DNA of 64,000 nucleotides from Thermoproteota archaeon (lineage in GTDB: Archaea > Korarchaeota > Korarchaeia > Korarchaeales > Korarchaeaceae), in NCBI GenBank assembly GCA_027492205.1, contig JAOZFN010000005.1:1-64000 (forward strand), given 5' to 3'. Position 1 is the first letter of the stretch. Each line of letters starts with the position of its first letter. Made by a program: the position numbers and the translations under genes. Of the stretch, positions 16,864 through 25,555 are shown one piece after another. A model generated the notes under the pieces. It saw only the letters and a program-made list of their open reading frames with translations, made no database searches and was not told the DNA's origin.

Positions 16864-17472
16864 ATGACGCGCATGCTCGAGAAAATAACTAAGGTAATAG
16901 ATCGCTGCGATCAACATCTGAAGGGGCTTGAGTATACCAGAGAGGAGTCCATCCGACTGTCGCGGGACCTCTTGAGGGACGCTAGGAAGGCCGTTTCGCT
17001 CGCCCACCGGGGTTGCCTACAAGAGGCGGAGGAAGTCGTACGAGCAGCATTCTCTCGGTACAACGCCTTTCTCGGCGGCCTGTCCGGAGATGCTCGTCAG
17101 CTGGCCTATGAGACCCTCGCACAGACCTCCCAGGAACTCGTTGAGGCCATCCTCGTCGTTAAGATGCTCTCAGGGACCGATCCACCCCATCCTGAAGACC
17201 TTAGCGTGGGGTGTCGAGAGTACGTGCTCGGCCTCGCCGACGCGGCCCTAGAACTCAGAAGGGCGGCCCTTAACCTCCTCAACAGGGGCGATCTCGAGGG
17301 GGCTAGAGGGCTGGTCGCAGTCATGGAGGGGCTCATGGATCGCCTCTCCATGCTAGTCTATCCTGACGCCCTTCTCCCCGTTCGGCACAAAGTTGACACT
17401 TTGAGGGCCCTGATTGACAGGACCAAGTCGGACATACTCTACTCGTCGGGAGGGGGGGCCATTGAAAGGTAG
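16864..17472 (+). CDS. Translin-family RNA-binding protein
   Basis: All-helical 202-residue protein matching the archaeal translin group: TREESIRLSRDLLRDARKAVSLAHRG is typical of the RNA-binding helix, followed by long amphipathic helices and a C-terminal DTLRALIDRTKSDIL. Translins form octameric single-strand RNA/DNA-binding rings; archaeal members may be nucleases. A second ATG four codons downstream is possible. It overlaps the riboflavin kinase start by 11 bases. Confidence 0.82.
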   Translation: MTRMLEKITKVIDRCDQHLKGLEYTREESIRLSRDLLRDARKAVSLAHRGCLQEAEEVVRAAFSRYNAFLGGLSGDARQLAYETLAQTSQELVEAILVVKMLSGTDPPHPEDLSVGCREYVLGLADAALELRRAALNLLNRGDLEGARGLVAVMEGLMDRLSMLVYPDALLPVRHKVDTLRALIDRTKSDILYSSGGGAIER

Positions 17473-18157
17473 GCAGGCCGCTCGGATGATCTACTTTCTA
17501 ATCTCCATGGCCAGGCTGGGCGCCGTCCGGGCGCCGGTCGAGGTGGCCAAGCTGAAGGTAGAGATGGGACTGCCGAGGACCACGCTAGCCAGGTGGATTG
17601 CCGAGGCCAGGTCTCAGGGACTTGTCGAGGTGCGGGGGGAGGGTAGGGTCAAGAGGGTTGAATTTACCAAAAAGGGCAGGGAACTCCTGAAGAAACTCTC
17701 CGAAGAACTTCAACTAGCGTTTGAGGAATTGGGATCTCCGGTGGAGATCACCGGAGTCGTCTTCAGCGGGATGGGGGAGGGCGCCTACTACGTCTCAAGA
17801 TCAGGATACAAGAGGGAATTCCTCAGGCTCTTAGGATACGAGCCGTTTCCGGGAACTCTCAACCTCCGTATAGCCTCTACTAGGGATCTTGAGGCCATTC
17901 GGAGGTGGAAAGTGTCCTCCACGCCTGTGGTGGTCCCAGCGTTTCGAGAGGGCGGCAGGACCTTCGGAGCCGTCAGGGTCTACAGGGTCTCCATACCCGG
18001 CTTTCAGCAACCGGTCCACGCAATTTACGCTGAAAGGAGACACTATTCAGACGACGTCCTAGAGCTGATCTCGCCTGAAAATCTGAGGGAGGTCCTCAAG
18101 CTTAGAGACGGCGACCCGCTTGTAGTCCGCCTGGAGCCCCAATTCAACGGAGATTGA
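17462..18157 (+). CDS. ribK: CTP-dependent riboflavin kinase with N-terminal winged helix
   Basis: Makes FMN from riboflavin with CTP. The C-terminal domain (about residues 95-231) carries the archaeal RibK signature GMGEGAYYVS, followed by LLGYEPFPGTLNLR and the VHAIYAERRHY and REVLKLRDGD segments. The first 85 residues form a winged helix (LPRTTLARWIAEARSQGLVEV), an arrangement known in several archaea that suggests FMN-linked self-regulation. TTG 17462 follows GGGAGGGG; the track's longer N terminus lies within the translin gene. Confidence 0.9.
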   Translation: MKGRQAARMIYFLISMARLGAVRAPVEVAKLKVEMGLPRTTLARWIAEARSQGLVEVRGEGRVKRVEFTKKGRELLKKLSEELQLAFEELGSPVEITGVVFSGMGEGAYYVSRSGYKREFLRLLGYEPFPGTLNLRIASTRDLEAIRRWKVSSTPVVVPAFREGGRTFGAVRVYRVSIPGFQQPVHAIYAERRHYSDDVLELISPENLREVLKLRDGDPLVVRLEPQFNGD

Positions 18158-18166
18158 GGTGGTTGG

Positions 18167-18239
18167 TGGGCCGGGTGGGACTCGAACCCACGACCTCCGC
18201 CGTGTGAGGGCGGCGTCATAGCCGCTAGACCACCGGCCC
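18167..18239 (-). tRNA. tRNA-Val (anticodon CAC)
   Basis: Acceptor GGGCCGG/CCGGCCC, anticodon stem CCGCC/GGCGG with loop CTCACAC, T arm GTGGG/CCCAC. Discriminator A at 18167; CCA is encoded at 18164-18166. It differs from the tRNA-Val at 10.3 kb almost only in the anticodon loop. Convergent with riboflavin kinase. Confidence 0.97.
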
Positions 18240-18415
18240 AGCGCGGGTGATCTGCGGCCAGGCGAGTATTAAGCTCTACTGTCCAGAGCGGGGGGTCACT
18301 ACTCAAGATCCTCCTCACCCCTGAATTCAGCGGCTTCGCTAGCTCATCCCTCCCCGCCCACTAGCCTCTCTAGGAGTGGGGATATTAAATACACTCAAGG
18401 GCCTCTGCTCGAGAG

Positions 18416-18805
18416 ATGGACCGAAAGGAATTGATTAGGACCTTCGCCAAGGCTCTCACAGACGTCAGCCGCGGTGAAGACAGGTCAAGAGCAACCGAGG
18501 TTCTTCAGACCGCCTTAAGAGATGCCGAGGAATCCGCCTCTTTGGAAGAAGGTGAGATTCAGGCCCTCCGAGGGATTATAGAGGCCCTTGGGGGCAGGTG
18601 GCCCTCTTCCTTCACTCACAAGTTGATCGCCGCCGCGGGCGACGGCGAACTACTCCGCCTCCTCCAAGAGCGCCTCGACACTTGGTCAGAAGACATCACA
18701 GAGCTCACGCCTAAAGAGGCTCAGTATATCTCTCTGTGGTCGGAGCTGATTGAGGAATTGCGGTCAATCGCGATTCCTATGGAGGAAGAAGGTCAATCAG
18801 ACTGA
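18416..18805 (+). CDS. Hypothetical acidic helical protein
   Basis: I do not recognise this 129-residue protein. It is rich in Glu and predicted to be helical throughout, without Cys, membrane segments or known motifs. A TATA-like GATATTAAATA at about 18380-18390 fits transcription from just before the ATG. It converges with the AAA+ ATPase gene and overlaps it tail to tail by 13 bases, which may reflect joint regulation or simply compact packing. Confidence 0.65.
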   Translation: MDRKELIRTFAKALTDVSRGEDRSRATEVLQTALRDAEESASLEEGEIQALRGIIEALGGRWPSSFTHKLIAAAGDGELLRLLQERLDTWSEDITELTPKEAQYISLWSELIEELRSIAIPMEEEGQSD

Positions 18806-19917
18806 GGGCCAGGGCTCTCCTCGGGCATGACGTACCTACCAGACCGATCTCTCTCCACAACACCCTCCCTTTCAAGCTTCCTCATGATGGCCAAGGCCTC
18901 AACGATGCCGACGCCAAGCGCCGAGGCCGCCTCTCTGAGGGTAAATGGACCTTTCGAGCGAAACAGCTCAACTATTTCGTTTGGAGCTAAGGGTCTCCCT
19001 CTTCCAGCCTTCCCAACCCGCCTCCCCTCAGCTCCCAAAGCCTCAAGCATCCTCTCCTCGTCGATGGCAACTTTTCCTCCCTCGCCAACCGTGACGTGCG
19101 ATAAAAGGGCCCGAGCGATTCTGATCATTGCCCTTGGATTGTAGTTCGCCCTCTCTGCTATCAGCCTGACCACCTTCTCCGTGAAGGGATAATACGGATT
19201 GGGAGAAGATCCCTCAATCCTATAATGGGCCATTCTCTTGCGGATTATCTCTACGGCCGCCTCAGGAGAGACTGGACTAACGCTAAGAATTCTCGCGCCC
19301 AAGTTCTCGAGAAACGAGCCGATTATCCTGATGGCCTCGGGCACGCAGGCGATGAGTATTACCTTCCCACCATCAAGCCTCTGGTACAGCTCTCGGAGGA
19401 ACTTCGCGAACGCCGCGGCGTCCTTCCTAGTCCCCGTAAGAACGTTCTCAATCTCGTCAAGCATGAAGAGCACATATCCTCTGCCGTTAAGCTCGGCAGC
19501 GACGTCCCTGCCAACCCTCAGAGGGTCCGAGAAAGCCTCCTCCCCGACCTTCCTCATGAGTAGTCTGTCCAGGATACTCGATCTCACCGCGCCCAAGATG
19601 GACCTCGCCACATCCGCCCAGTCGTCCGAATCTACCTTCACATAGAATCGGTCTGCCCAGTCTATTTGTTCGGCGATAAACCTGAGTCTCTGGGTTTTTC
19701 CGCTTCCAAACTCACCCACTAGGACAATCATTGCCTTCTCGCCGGACTCCAGCGTGTTTACGACCAGCTCCCTGAGCTCCCTGTCAACCTCGGTCGCGAC
19801 GTGGAAAGGGGTCACCTCATCCAAGCCCTCACTGGATAGTTGTGCGAATGGATTGCCTATCAGCAGCCACCTCAGGTATCCTGCCTGCGCTCCCCGCGAA
19901 GTGCTCAACGTGGCCAC
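18793..19917 (-). CDS. AAA+ ATPase with C-terminal winged helix (Orc1/Cdc6-like fold)
   Basis: 374-residue ATPase with Walker A GEFGSGKT (68-75) and Walker B VLFMLDEIE (149-157), a lid with NPRAMIRIARALLSHV, and a terminal winged helix (APNEIVELFRSKGPFTLREA, then RKLEREGVVERD). The layout recalls Orc1/Cdc6 and MoxR/STAND-like archaeal ATPases, but it lacks close similarity to the Orc1/Cdc6 at 21.1 kb. The GTG start lies 26 bases from a TATA box, suggesting a leaderless mRNA. Function unknown; DNA-binding regulation or replication are candidates. Confidence 0.75.
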   Translation of the reverse strand: MATLSTSRGAQAGYLRWLLIGNPFAQLSSEGLDEVTPFHVATEVDRELRELVVNTLESGEKAMIVLVGEFGSGKTQRLRFIAEQIDWADRFYVKVDSDDWADVARSILGAVRSSILDRLLMRKVGEEAFSDPLRVGRDVAAELNGRGYVLFMLDEIENVLTGTRKDAAAFAKFLRELYQRLDGGKVILIACVPEAIRIIGSFLENLGARILSVSPVSPEAAVEIIRKRMAHYRIEGSSPNPYYPFTEKVVRLIAERANYNPRAMIRIARALLSHVTVGEGGKVAIDEERMLEALGAEGRRVGKAGRGRPLAPNEIVELFRSKGPFTLREAASALGVGIVEALAIMRKLEREGVVERDRSGRYVMPEESPGPQSD

Positions 19918-19937
19918 TCAGGGAGGTTCACACGCGC

Positions 19938-19948
19938 CCCTAATATAT
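19938..19948 (-). promoter_or_regulatory. TATA box for the AAA+ ATPase
   Basis: On the minus strand the element reads ATCATATATTA, centred 26 bases before the GTG at 19917. Confidence 0.55.
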
Positions 19949-19987
19949 GATCGCAACCCGGCGGCTTAACTGCCCTCGACGCCGATC

Positions 19988-20003
19988 AATATTAATATAT
20001 CTC
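19988..20003 (+). promoter_or_regulatory. TATA box for the secreted protein gene
   Basis: The AT-only run CAATATTAATATAT sits 25-30 bases before the ATG at 20026, predicting a near-leaderless transcript. Confidence 0.55.
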
Positions 20004-20025
20004 CTGGAAGCCCCCACCGAGCGAG

Positions 20026-21027
20026 ATGAGTCCCAGATACGCGTATATGGCCACTTTGACGGCGATAACGGCATTAACCCTCCTGTTGACTGTGCCGCTC
20101 AGTGTCCAGGCCGCGTTTGGTGAGCCGACCACGCCTTACTACTACAAGGTGGATGTCCTGATGGACTTCCCCTCCCTCGACTACGCGGAGATCTCCATCA
20201 AGCAGAGCCTTTATGGGGATCTTGCCATATCTCTGAGGCAGTCGATCGAGGCCGTCGGGGAGGAGGTCTATCTAGACTCGGTCAGTTCCATAATCAAGGC
20301 AGAGATAGGTAACCGGAGCCTAATCACGGGCAGATACGACTTCGTATTGGATGGAGATCCCAAGGTCCAGGTTCGCTACTCTGGAGCGGAACTCCCCCGC
20401 GCGGAGATATTAATAGACTTTGTACTGCGCGGCAGCGAATCTGCCAGCGGGACCAAGATGCTGATGTACCTCATGGACGCGAGCCACCCCTGGCTCTATC
20501 AGCTCTACACACAACCGATCCTCGTTCGATTTGGGAACACCAGCGTCGTCGTTCCCTTGCATGAACTTAACCTGACGATCGTACTCCCGCCGGGATTCTG
20601 CGTCGAGACGGGCGGACCCCGCGCATCCGCGGTGAAGTTCTTGGGAGAGTATCCCAACCAGAGAGTCGTCTTGAACTGGCACGTCACCAACCCGTCTGTG
20701 GAAACAAGGGGGACGACCCTGAAGAGCTTTGGTCCGGTGTTTTTCATTCTCGACAGGCCAGATGAAGAGGCCTTGTCGGAGATACAGGAACTAGAGTCGA
20801 GCTTGCTGGCCTATGGACGTGCAGAGGATCTCCTCAGCGAATTAAGCCGCGCCAAGAGCACCCTCTTGGAGTTCTGCTCGGTAAATCAGACGTACCTCGC
20901 CGACCTGAAAACCAGAGCGACTCAGGTCCCTGGCGGCACTGGACCATCGCTCGTCGTCTGGGCGGCGTCCGTAGGCGTGGCCGCCGTCCTCATCGGCGCC
21001 TCGGCTATACTTATGAGGCGCCGGTAA
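20026..21027 (+). CDS. Secreted, C-terminally membrane-anchored protein of unknown function
   Basis: 333 aa. A signal peptide spans about residues 8-28 (cleavage plausible after VQA), and a C-terminal transmembrane helix followed by RRR (about 305-333) would anchor it with the body outside the cell. The ectodomain looks beta-rich, has several N-x-S/T sites and only two Cys, and ends with a coiled-coil-like helix (LSEIQELESSLLAYGRAEDL). It shares general design, though not obvious sequence identity, with the ectodomain of the membrane winged-helix protein at 39.7 kb. Substrate unknown. Confidence 0.72.
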   Translation: MSPRYAYMATLTAITALTLLLTVPLSVQAAFGEPTTPYYYKVDVLMDFPSLDYAEISIKQSLYGDLAISLRQSIEAVGEEVYLDSVSSIIKAEIGNRSLITGRYDFVLDGDPKVQVRYSGAELPRAEILIDFVLRGSESASGTKMLMYLMDASHPWLYQLYTQPILVRFGNTSVVVPLHELNLTIVLPPGFCVETGGPRASAVKFLGEYPNQRVVLNWHVTNPSVETRGTTLKSFGPVFFILDRPDEEALSEIQELESSLLAYGRAEDLLSELSRAKSTLLEFCSVNQTYLADLKTRATQVPGGTGPSLVVWAASVGVAAVLIGASAILMRRR

Positions 21028-21066
21028 AACTTTTCTCTCACTGCTCCACTGACAGATCTACCCGCG

Positions 21067-21075
21067 AAAATATTA
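21067..21075 (+). promoter_or_regulatory. TATA box for orc1/cdc6
   Basis: AAAATATTA is located so that transcription would begin near 21097, leaving a leader of about 24 bases before the GTG start. Confidence 0.45.
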
Positions 21076-21120
21076 TCTGCCCAAGAGCGGCCTAGGCGGG
21101 GGTCGCTCCTGGGCAGCATA

Positions 21121-22269
21121 GTGCTGGACGAGGAGAAGCTCTCACACAGTCATATTCCAAACAGGCTTCCGCATCGAGAGGAAGAGCTGAAGAAGATACG
21201 TTACGCGCTCGAGAGGGGGTCAGGCCCTCTCCTTGTCTACGGAAGGACGGGCGTCGGTAAGACAGCGGCGTCGCGCCTTGCGGCCCGCCTCGTGACCGAC
21301 TCGACTGGTACCCCCTTTGCCTACGTCAATTGTTCCTTCAGTCCTAGGACCGCGTCTAGGGTGCTATCTGAGATAATTCGCCAGCTGAGCGACGGAATGC
21401 CAGATAGGGGAATCTCCTTTCAAGATAGGCTCTCCCTGCTCGGGACCATAGTGGCAGACCTCAACGGGGAGGTTGGAGTCATCCTAGACGAGGTCCAGGA
21501 TTTAACTAAGGGTGGGGAGGAGCTCGTGTACTCCCTCCTGAGGCTCCACGAGAATGGGCAGGCACCATCTCTCAGCAGGCTCGTGATCATATACAGGGAG
21601 GAGACGCGTCCACAGTTCTTGGCCGAGAGCTCCACGCTCAGCTTCTTCACCCTCAAGCTTCGATTCGGGCCCTACAGTCAGGAGCAGCTGGTCGACATAT
21701 TGAGGGCCAGGGCTCAAGAGGCGCTCAGGCCTGATGCCTTCTCTGACGACGCCCTGAGAGAGATCGCCCGCCTGACCGCCAGCTACCAGGAGGGCAACGC
21801 CAGATACGCCCTATCCCTCCTGAGGGCGGCCGCCCTCTTGGCTGAGAGCGAGGGCTCTCGCGTGCTGGATGTCGAACACGTCAGACGCGCGGAGGAGGGC
21901 GCGGAGGTCTCCACCGTGGACCTCTCCATCTTGGGAAGTCTCGACCTACACGATCAGCTGATACTGTTGGCCGTCGCCAAACTCCATTCCAGACTCGGCG
22001 AGAGGTGGGTGACGATGGGGGCCCTCAAGGAGGAGTACCGCGTGATAGCCGAGGGCTACGGCATCCCTGCCTTCAAACACACTGCCATTTGGAGGCGCGT
22101 CAAGGACCTTGGCGCCTTGGGAATCCTCGAGATACGACGCTCGGGGAAGGGTATGAGAGGGCAGACGACCCTGATCTCCCTCCGAGCGCCGCCGGAAGAA
22201 CTGTCGGAGATTGTAGAGGGCATCTTGAACAGGAAGGTGGGGAAGTGGCCAATCAGGACACCCCTCTAA
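21121..22269 (+). CDS. cdc6: Orc1/Cdc6 replication initiator
   Basis: Origin-binding AAA+ initiator and MCM loader. Family features: PNRLPHREEELKKIRYAL opening, Walker A VYGRTGVGKT (near residue 40-48), Walker B VGVILDEVQD (near 122), and the YQEGNARYALSLLRAAALLAE lid (near 221). The C-terminal 110 residues hold the DNA-binding winged helix (AFKHTAIWRRVKDLGALGIL). GTG start, 382 aa. It faces rfcL, overlapping by 17 bases. Such genes often sit beside an origin. Confidence 0.92.
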   Translation: MLDEEKLSHSHIPNRLPHREEELKKIRYALERGSGPLLVYGRTGVGKTAASRLAARLVTDSTGTPFAYVNCSFSPRTASRVLSEIIRQLSDGMPDRGISFQDRLSLLGTIVADLNGEVGVILDEVQDLTKGGEELVYSLLRLHENGQAPSLSRLVIIYREETRPQFLAESSTLSFFTLKLRFGPYSQEQLVDILRARAQEALRPDAFSDDALREIARLTASYQEGNARYALSLLRAAALLAESEGSRVLDVEHVRRAEEGAEVSTVDLSILGSLDLHDQLILLAVAKLHSRLGERWVTMGALKEEYRVIAEGYGIPAFKHTAIWRRVKDLGALGILEIRRSGKGMRGQTTLISLRAPPEELSEIVEGILNRKVGKWPIRTPL

Positions 22270-23506
22270 CGTTCTCTAGAGCGGACTGAAGGGCCTCAGG
22301 ATCCAACCCGTGCCTCCTCGCGAACTCTATGACTTTCGCTGGCCTGTCGCCCAACGCGGCCTTGATCAGCGGGAGAATCTCCCTTGCGACCACCTTGGAG
22401 GGCACGTGGTACCTCTTGGCCAGCTGTAGGGACACTTCTCTAATCGTCCTCCTGGACTGGACTGTGGCAGATGCTTGCTTCACCCAGGACGGAAACGAGA
22501 ACCTCACATAGCCCGTCTGTTCTCCCGTCGTCAATTTGGCTGAGCACACGCCCAGAGTCGCCATCTCGTTTGCGTACGCCAGGAGCCTCCAGCTCTGAGT
22601 TCGCACGATCCTCCCCCTGAAGACATCCGCGCGGGACAGGTACTCGTACGCCAGTGCGAGGGTCTTCGGGCTCTTGTAGACCAGAGGTACGTTTTCCTCC
22701 ACCCACCTGAGGATCATGTCAGGATCGACGTCGACGCTCATGGTCATCCAGGCCGTGTACCTGCAGTTCTTTCCAAGAAATATGGCCCTCATCAGCTCGA
22801 ATATGTTCTTCTCTACGTCCCTGCTCCCGAAGATTCTTCCGACGGCCCCAACGAGTTCTCGAGATCCCTTGGCGACGGCCTCTAGGTCGTTTATCGCTGC
22901 CCTCAGGTCACCTTTGGAGTTCTGTGCGATAGCCTTCAGCGCCGTCTCTGGCAGGCGGACCCCCTCCCGCTGGGCGATCCTTCTCAGCACCGCGTAGACG
23001 GTCGTCCAGCGAAGCCTGGTGAACTGCACCATCGTCGTGAGACCCCTGAGCTGCGCGAGCCCCTGCTCATATGGGTCGTTGGCCGTCAGCACGATGGGAA
23101 CCGGTGCCCTCTTCAGGATCTCCCTAAGTATGGAAGCGATGGTGCGGGCCTCCGAGGGCAGGGCGTCTATCTCATCGAATAAGATCATTCTCCTCTTCCC
23201 CGTGAAGAGGGACCGAGCAGTCAGCCCCTCCAGCAGCTTGGATAGGCGCTCTCTGCTCCTGACGTCGCTCGCGTTGACCTCAACGATCTCCATGTCCAAC
23301 TCCAGGGCTATTGCGTAGGCCGCAGAGGTCTTTCCGGTTCCTGGGGGCCCGTACAGGAGGAGGGGCCTAACCTTCTTTCCCATCTTGACGTCTTCAATCC
23401 ACTTCCTGATGGCCTCGACCGCCTTCTTTTGTCCCACTATCTCGTCCAAGCTCTTGGGCCTATGCTTTTCCGTCCAGGGTATCCTCTCGAGAGAGGCCTC
23501 GCTCAA
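22253..23506 (-). CDS. rfcL: Replication factor C large subunit
   Basis: Sliding-clamp loader subunit. Opening IPWTEKHRPKSLDEIVGQ, Walker A YGPPGTGKT (52-60), Walker B LFDEID (near 109) and a long C-terminal collar region of basic helices. TTG start overlaps the rfcS stop by four bases, so the clamp-loader genes are coupled. 417 aa; some family members are longer, but no truncation is evident. It lacks an obvious PIP box at the very C terminus. Confidence 0.94.
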   Translation of the reverse strand: MSEASLERIPWTEKHRPKSLDEIVGQKKAVEAIRKWIEDVKMGKKVRPLLLYGPPGTGKTSAAYAIALELDMEIVEVNASDVRSRERLSKLLEGLTARSLFTGKRRMILFDEIDALPSEARTIASILREILKRAPVPIVLTANDPYEQGLAQLRGLTTMVQFTRLRWTTVYAVLRRIAQREGVRLPETALKAIAQNSKGDLRAAINDLEAVAKGSRELVGAVGRIFGSRDVEKNIFELMRAIFLGKNCRYTAWMTMSVDVDPDMILRWVEENVPLVYKSPKTLALAYEYLSRADVFRGRIVRTQSWRLLAYANEMATLGVCSAKLTTGEQTGYVRFSFPSWVKQASATVQSRRTIREVSLQLAKRYHVPSKVVAREILPLIKAALGDRPAKVIEFARRHGLDPEALQSALENVRGVS

Positions 23507-24477
23507 GTCCTGCCACCCACCGCGGCCAGCTTGGCCAGGAGGGCCGACAGCTGAATGTCGCCATGTGAACCTTCGGTGAGCCTGAAGTCCGCCTCTCCGA
23601 TGTGGTAGGCAAGCTCCGCCTTGACCGCATCGTTGAGGTTCGGCAGGGCCATTATCTCCCTGTGGAGCTGTCTGACTATGTCCTCCGCCGACATGCCATA
23701 TGTGATCATGAGATCCCTCAGCGTCGCCCTGGCCTTCATGAAGTCCCCTTTCAGGGCGAGCTGGATCATATCACGCACTTCCTGAGGGCTCGCTATCCCC
23801 GCCACCTTGTAGACGAGGATAGCGTCGACGACCTTCCCGAAGGCGGATGCGGTCTGGAGGAGATTTATCGCCCTCCTTAAGTCCCCTTCAGCGACGTACA
23901 CAATCGCATCCAGCCCCTCCTCCTCATAGGAGACGTCCTCATTCTCTGCGATGAACCGGAGCCTCTCCTTTATGGCCTCGTCCGGCAGGGGGTTGAACCT
24001 GAACACGGCGGTTCTGGACTGTATGGGCTCTATGATTTTCGAGGAGTAGTTGCACGCCAGTATGAACCTCACGTTGTCGGAGTAAAGCTCCATGACTCTT
24101 CTGAGAGCGTGCTGGGCATCGGCAGTCATGCTGTCGGCCTCGTCTAGGTGTATGATCTTGAAGGGAGCATCTCCGAAGGGCATGGCCCTGGCAAAGTCCT
24201 TCACCTTCGTGCGGATGGTGTCGATCCCCCTCTCGTCAGAGGCGTTCAGCTCCATGTAGTTCCTACGGAAGGCCTCCCCCTCGCCGAAGAACTCGTGCGC
24301 CAGGGCAATTGCCGTAGTAGTCTTTCCGGTTCCCGCTGGGCCCGCGAACAGCAGGTGAGGTATGGACCCTTTGGCGACGAACCCCTTTAGAGCGTCTACA
24401 ACTTCCTCCTGATCCACCACGTCGTCCAATTTCCTGGGCCGATACTTCTCAATCCAAAGTTCGAACGCCAAATTCAT
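23503..24477 (-). CDS. rfcS: Replication factor C small subunit
   Basis: Forms the RFC pentamer with RfcL and loads PCNA. ELWIEKYRPRKLDDVVDQ opening, Walker A AGPAGTGKTTT, Walker B IHLDEADSM and the arginine-finger SRC-type motif altered to QSRTAVFRF. ATG start, 324 aa, no intein in this copy although this gene is a common intein site. Divergent from rpoN. Confidence 0.96.
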   Translation of the reverse strand: MNLAFELWIEKYRPRKLDDVVDQEEVVDALKGFVAKGSIPHLLFAGPAGTGKTTTAIALAHEFFGEGEAFRRNYMELNASDERGIDTIRTKVKDFARAMPFGDAPFKIIHLDEADSMTADAQHALRRVMELYSDNVRFILACNYSSKIIEPIQSRTAVFRFNPLPDEAIKERLRFIAENEDVSYEEEGLDAIVYVAEGDLRRAINLLQTASAFGKVVDAILVYKVAGIASPQEVRDMIQLALKGDFMKARATLRDLMITYGMSAEDIVRQLHREIMALPNLNDAVKAELAYHIGEADFRLTEGSHGDIQLSALLAKLAAVGGRT

Positions 24478-24578
24478 CCCTCCGAACTCCTCATCAAGGG
24501 ACTCTCCGGAAAATAATTAGGTGCCGGTCCTAAGGGCCGATCCTCACCTTTATAACTCCGGCCGGAGCGCCACGGGAG

Positions 24579-24797
24579 ATGTTCCCGGTAAGGTGCTTCA
24601 CGTGCGGGGCCGTCATAGGAGATAAGTGGGAGGAGTACATCTCGAGGGTTTCCCAGGGTGAGCCCCCGGGCAAGGTCTTGGACGAGATGGGCATCAGGAG
24701 GTACTGCTGCAGGCGGATGTTCCTCTCCCACGTCGATGTAAGCGACGAGCTGGTCATGTTCGCCTCAATGGCAAAGCTGAAGATGGCTCCGCCGTGA
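24579..24797 (+). CDS. rpoN: DNA-directed RNA polymerase subunit N (Rpo10)
   Basis: Rpb10 homologue of 72 aa. The zinc site is visible as CFTCG at residues 6-10 and the tandem RRYCCRRM near residue 42. The family core is [24 protein letters not shown]-like CTTTATAACT lies about 28 bases before the ATG, in the short divergent gap with rfcS. It is followed by uS2, a typical archaeal neighbour. Confidence 0.96.
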   Translation: MFPVRCFTCGAVIGDKWEEYISRVSQGEPPGKVLDEMGIRRYCCRRMFLSHVDVSDELVMFASMAKLKMAPP

Positions 24798-24849
24798 GCG
24801 CCTGCCGAAGGTTTATACGTCCACTCGGTTGGTGCGGGTGGTGCGAAAA

Positions 24850-25500
24850 ATGCCGGACGCTCGGGACGAGTTCATGTCCATACCCGTCGAGGACAAGGAC
24901 CTGCTGGTCCCCAGACAGAAGTACCTCTCCGCCGGGATACACGTGGGCACGAAGGTCAGGACCAAGGACATGGAGAAGTTCATCTACAAGGTGAGGCCCG
25001 ACGGGCTCTGCATGATAGACATTCGCAAGACTGACGAAAGAATCAGGGTCGCGGCCAAGTTCCTCGCCCGAATGAATCCGGAGAAAATCTTGGTGGTTTC
25101 GGCAAGGATCTACGGGTTCAAGCCCGTCAGGAAGTTCGCGGAGTACGTGGGCGCCAAGGCGATCACCGGCCGCATCCTTCCAGGGCTCCTGACGAACCCA
25201 CAGTCTCCCTCCTACACCGAGCCCGAGGTGGTCTTACTCTCAGACCCCAGGGTGGACAAGCAGATCCATGACGAGAGCGCCAAGGTCGGCATACCCGTGG
25301 TAGCCCTGGTCGACGCGGACAACACCTTGGAGAACATAGATCTCGCTATACCCGCAAACAACAAGGGTAGGAGATCCCTGGCCTTCATCTTCTGGCTGCT
25401 GGCCCGCGAGGTCTTGAGGGCGAGGGGAGACCTTCCCCCTGACGGCGAACTCCCGGAGGGCTACGAGGCCTTCGCCACGAGGATCATGGGGATAATGTGA
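24850..25500 (+). CDS. rps2: Ribosomal protein uS2
   Basis: Small-subunit protein. The conserved core includes [18 protein letters not shown] and the late [20 protein letters not shown] block. ATG 24850 is preferred to the track's 24829 start because GGGTGGTG lies eight bases upstream and a TATA box (GTTTATAC at about 24809-24818) would put the transcription start near 24838. 216 aa. Confidence 0.94.
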   Translation: MPDARDEFMSIPVEDKDLLVPRQKYLSAGIHVGTKVRTKDMEKFIYKVRPDGLCMIDIRKTDERIRVAAKFLARMNPEKILVVSARIYGFKPVRKFAEYVGAKAITGRILPGLLTNPQSPSYTEPEVVLLSDPRVDKQIHDESAKVGIPVVALVDADNTLENIDLAIPANNKGRRSLAFIFWLLAREVLRARGDLPPDGELPEGYEAFATRIMGIM

Positions 25501-25555
25501 CATTCCCCCCGATACAGTTTTTCATTCGCCCACTCCCATCAACCGGGAGAGCATC

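Noticed and set aside
21028-21120. Origin-recognition boxes upstream of orc1/cdc6
   Set aside because: Short resemblances to known box cores are too weak to call by eye.
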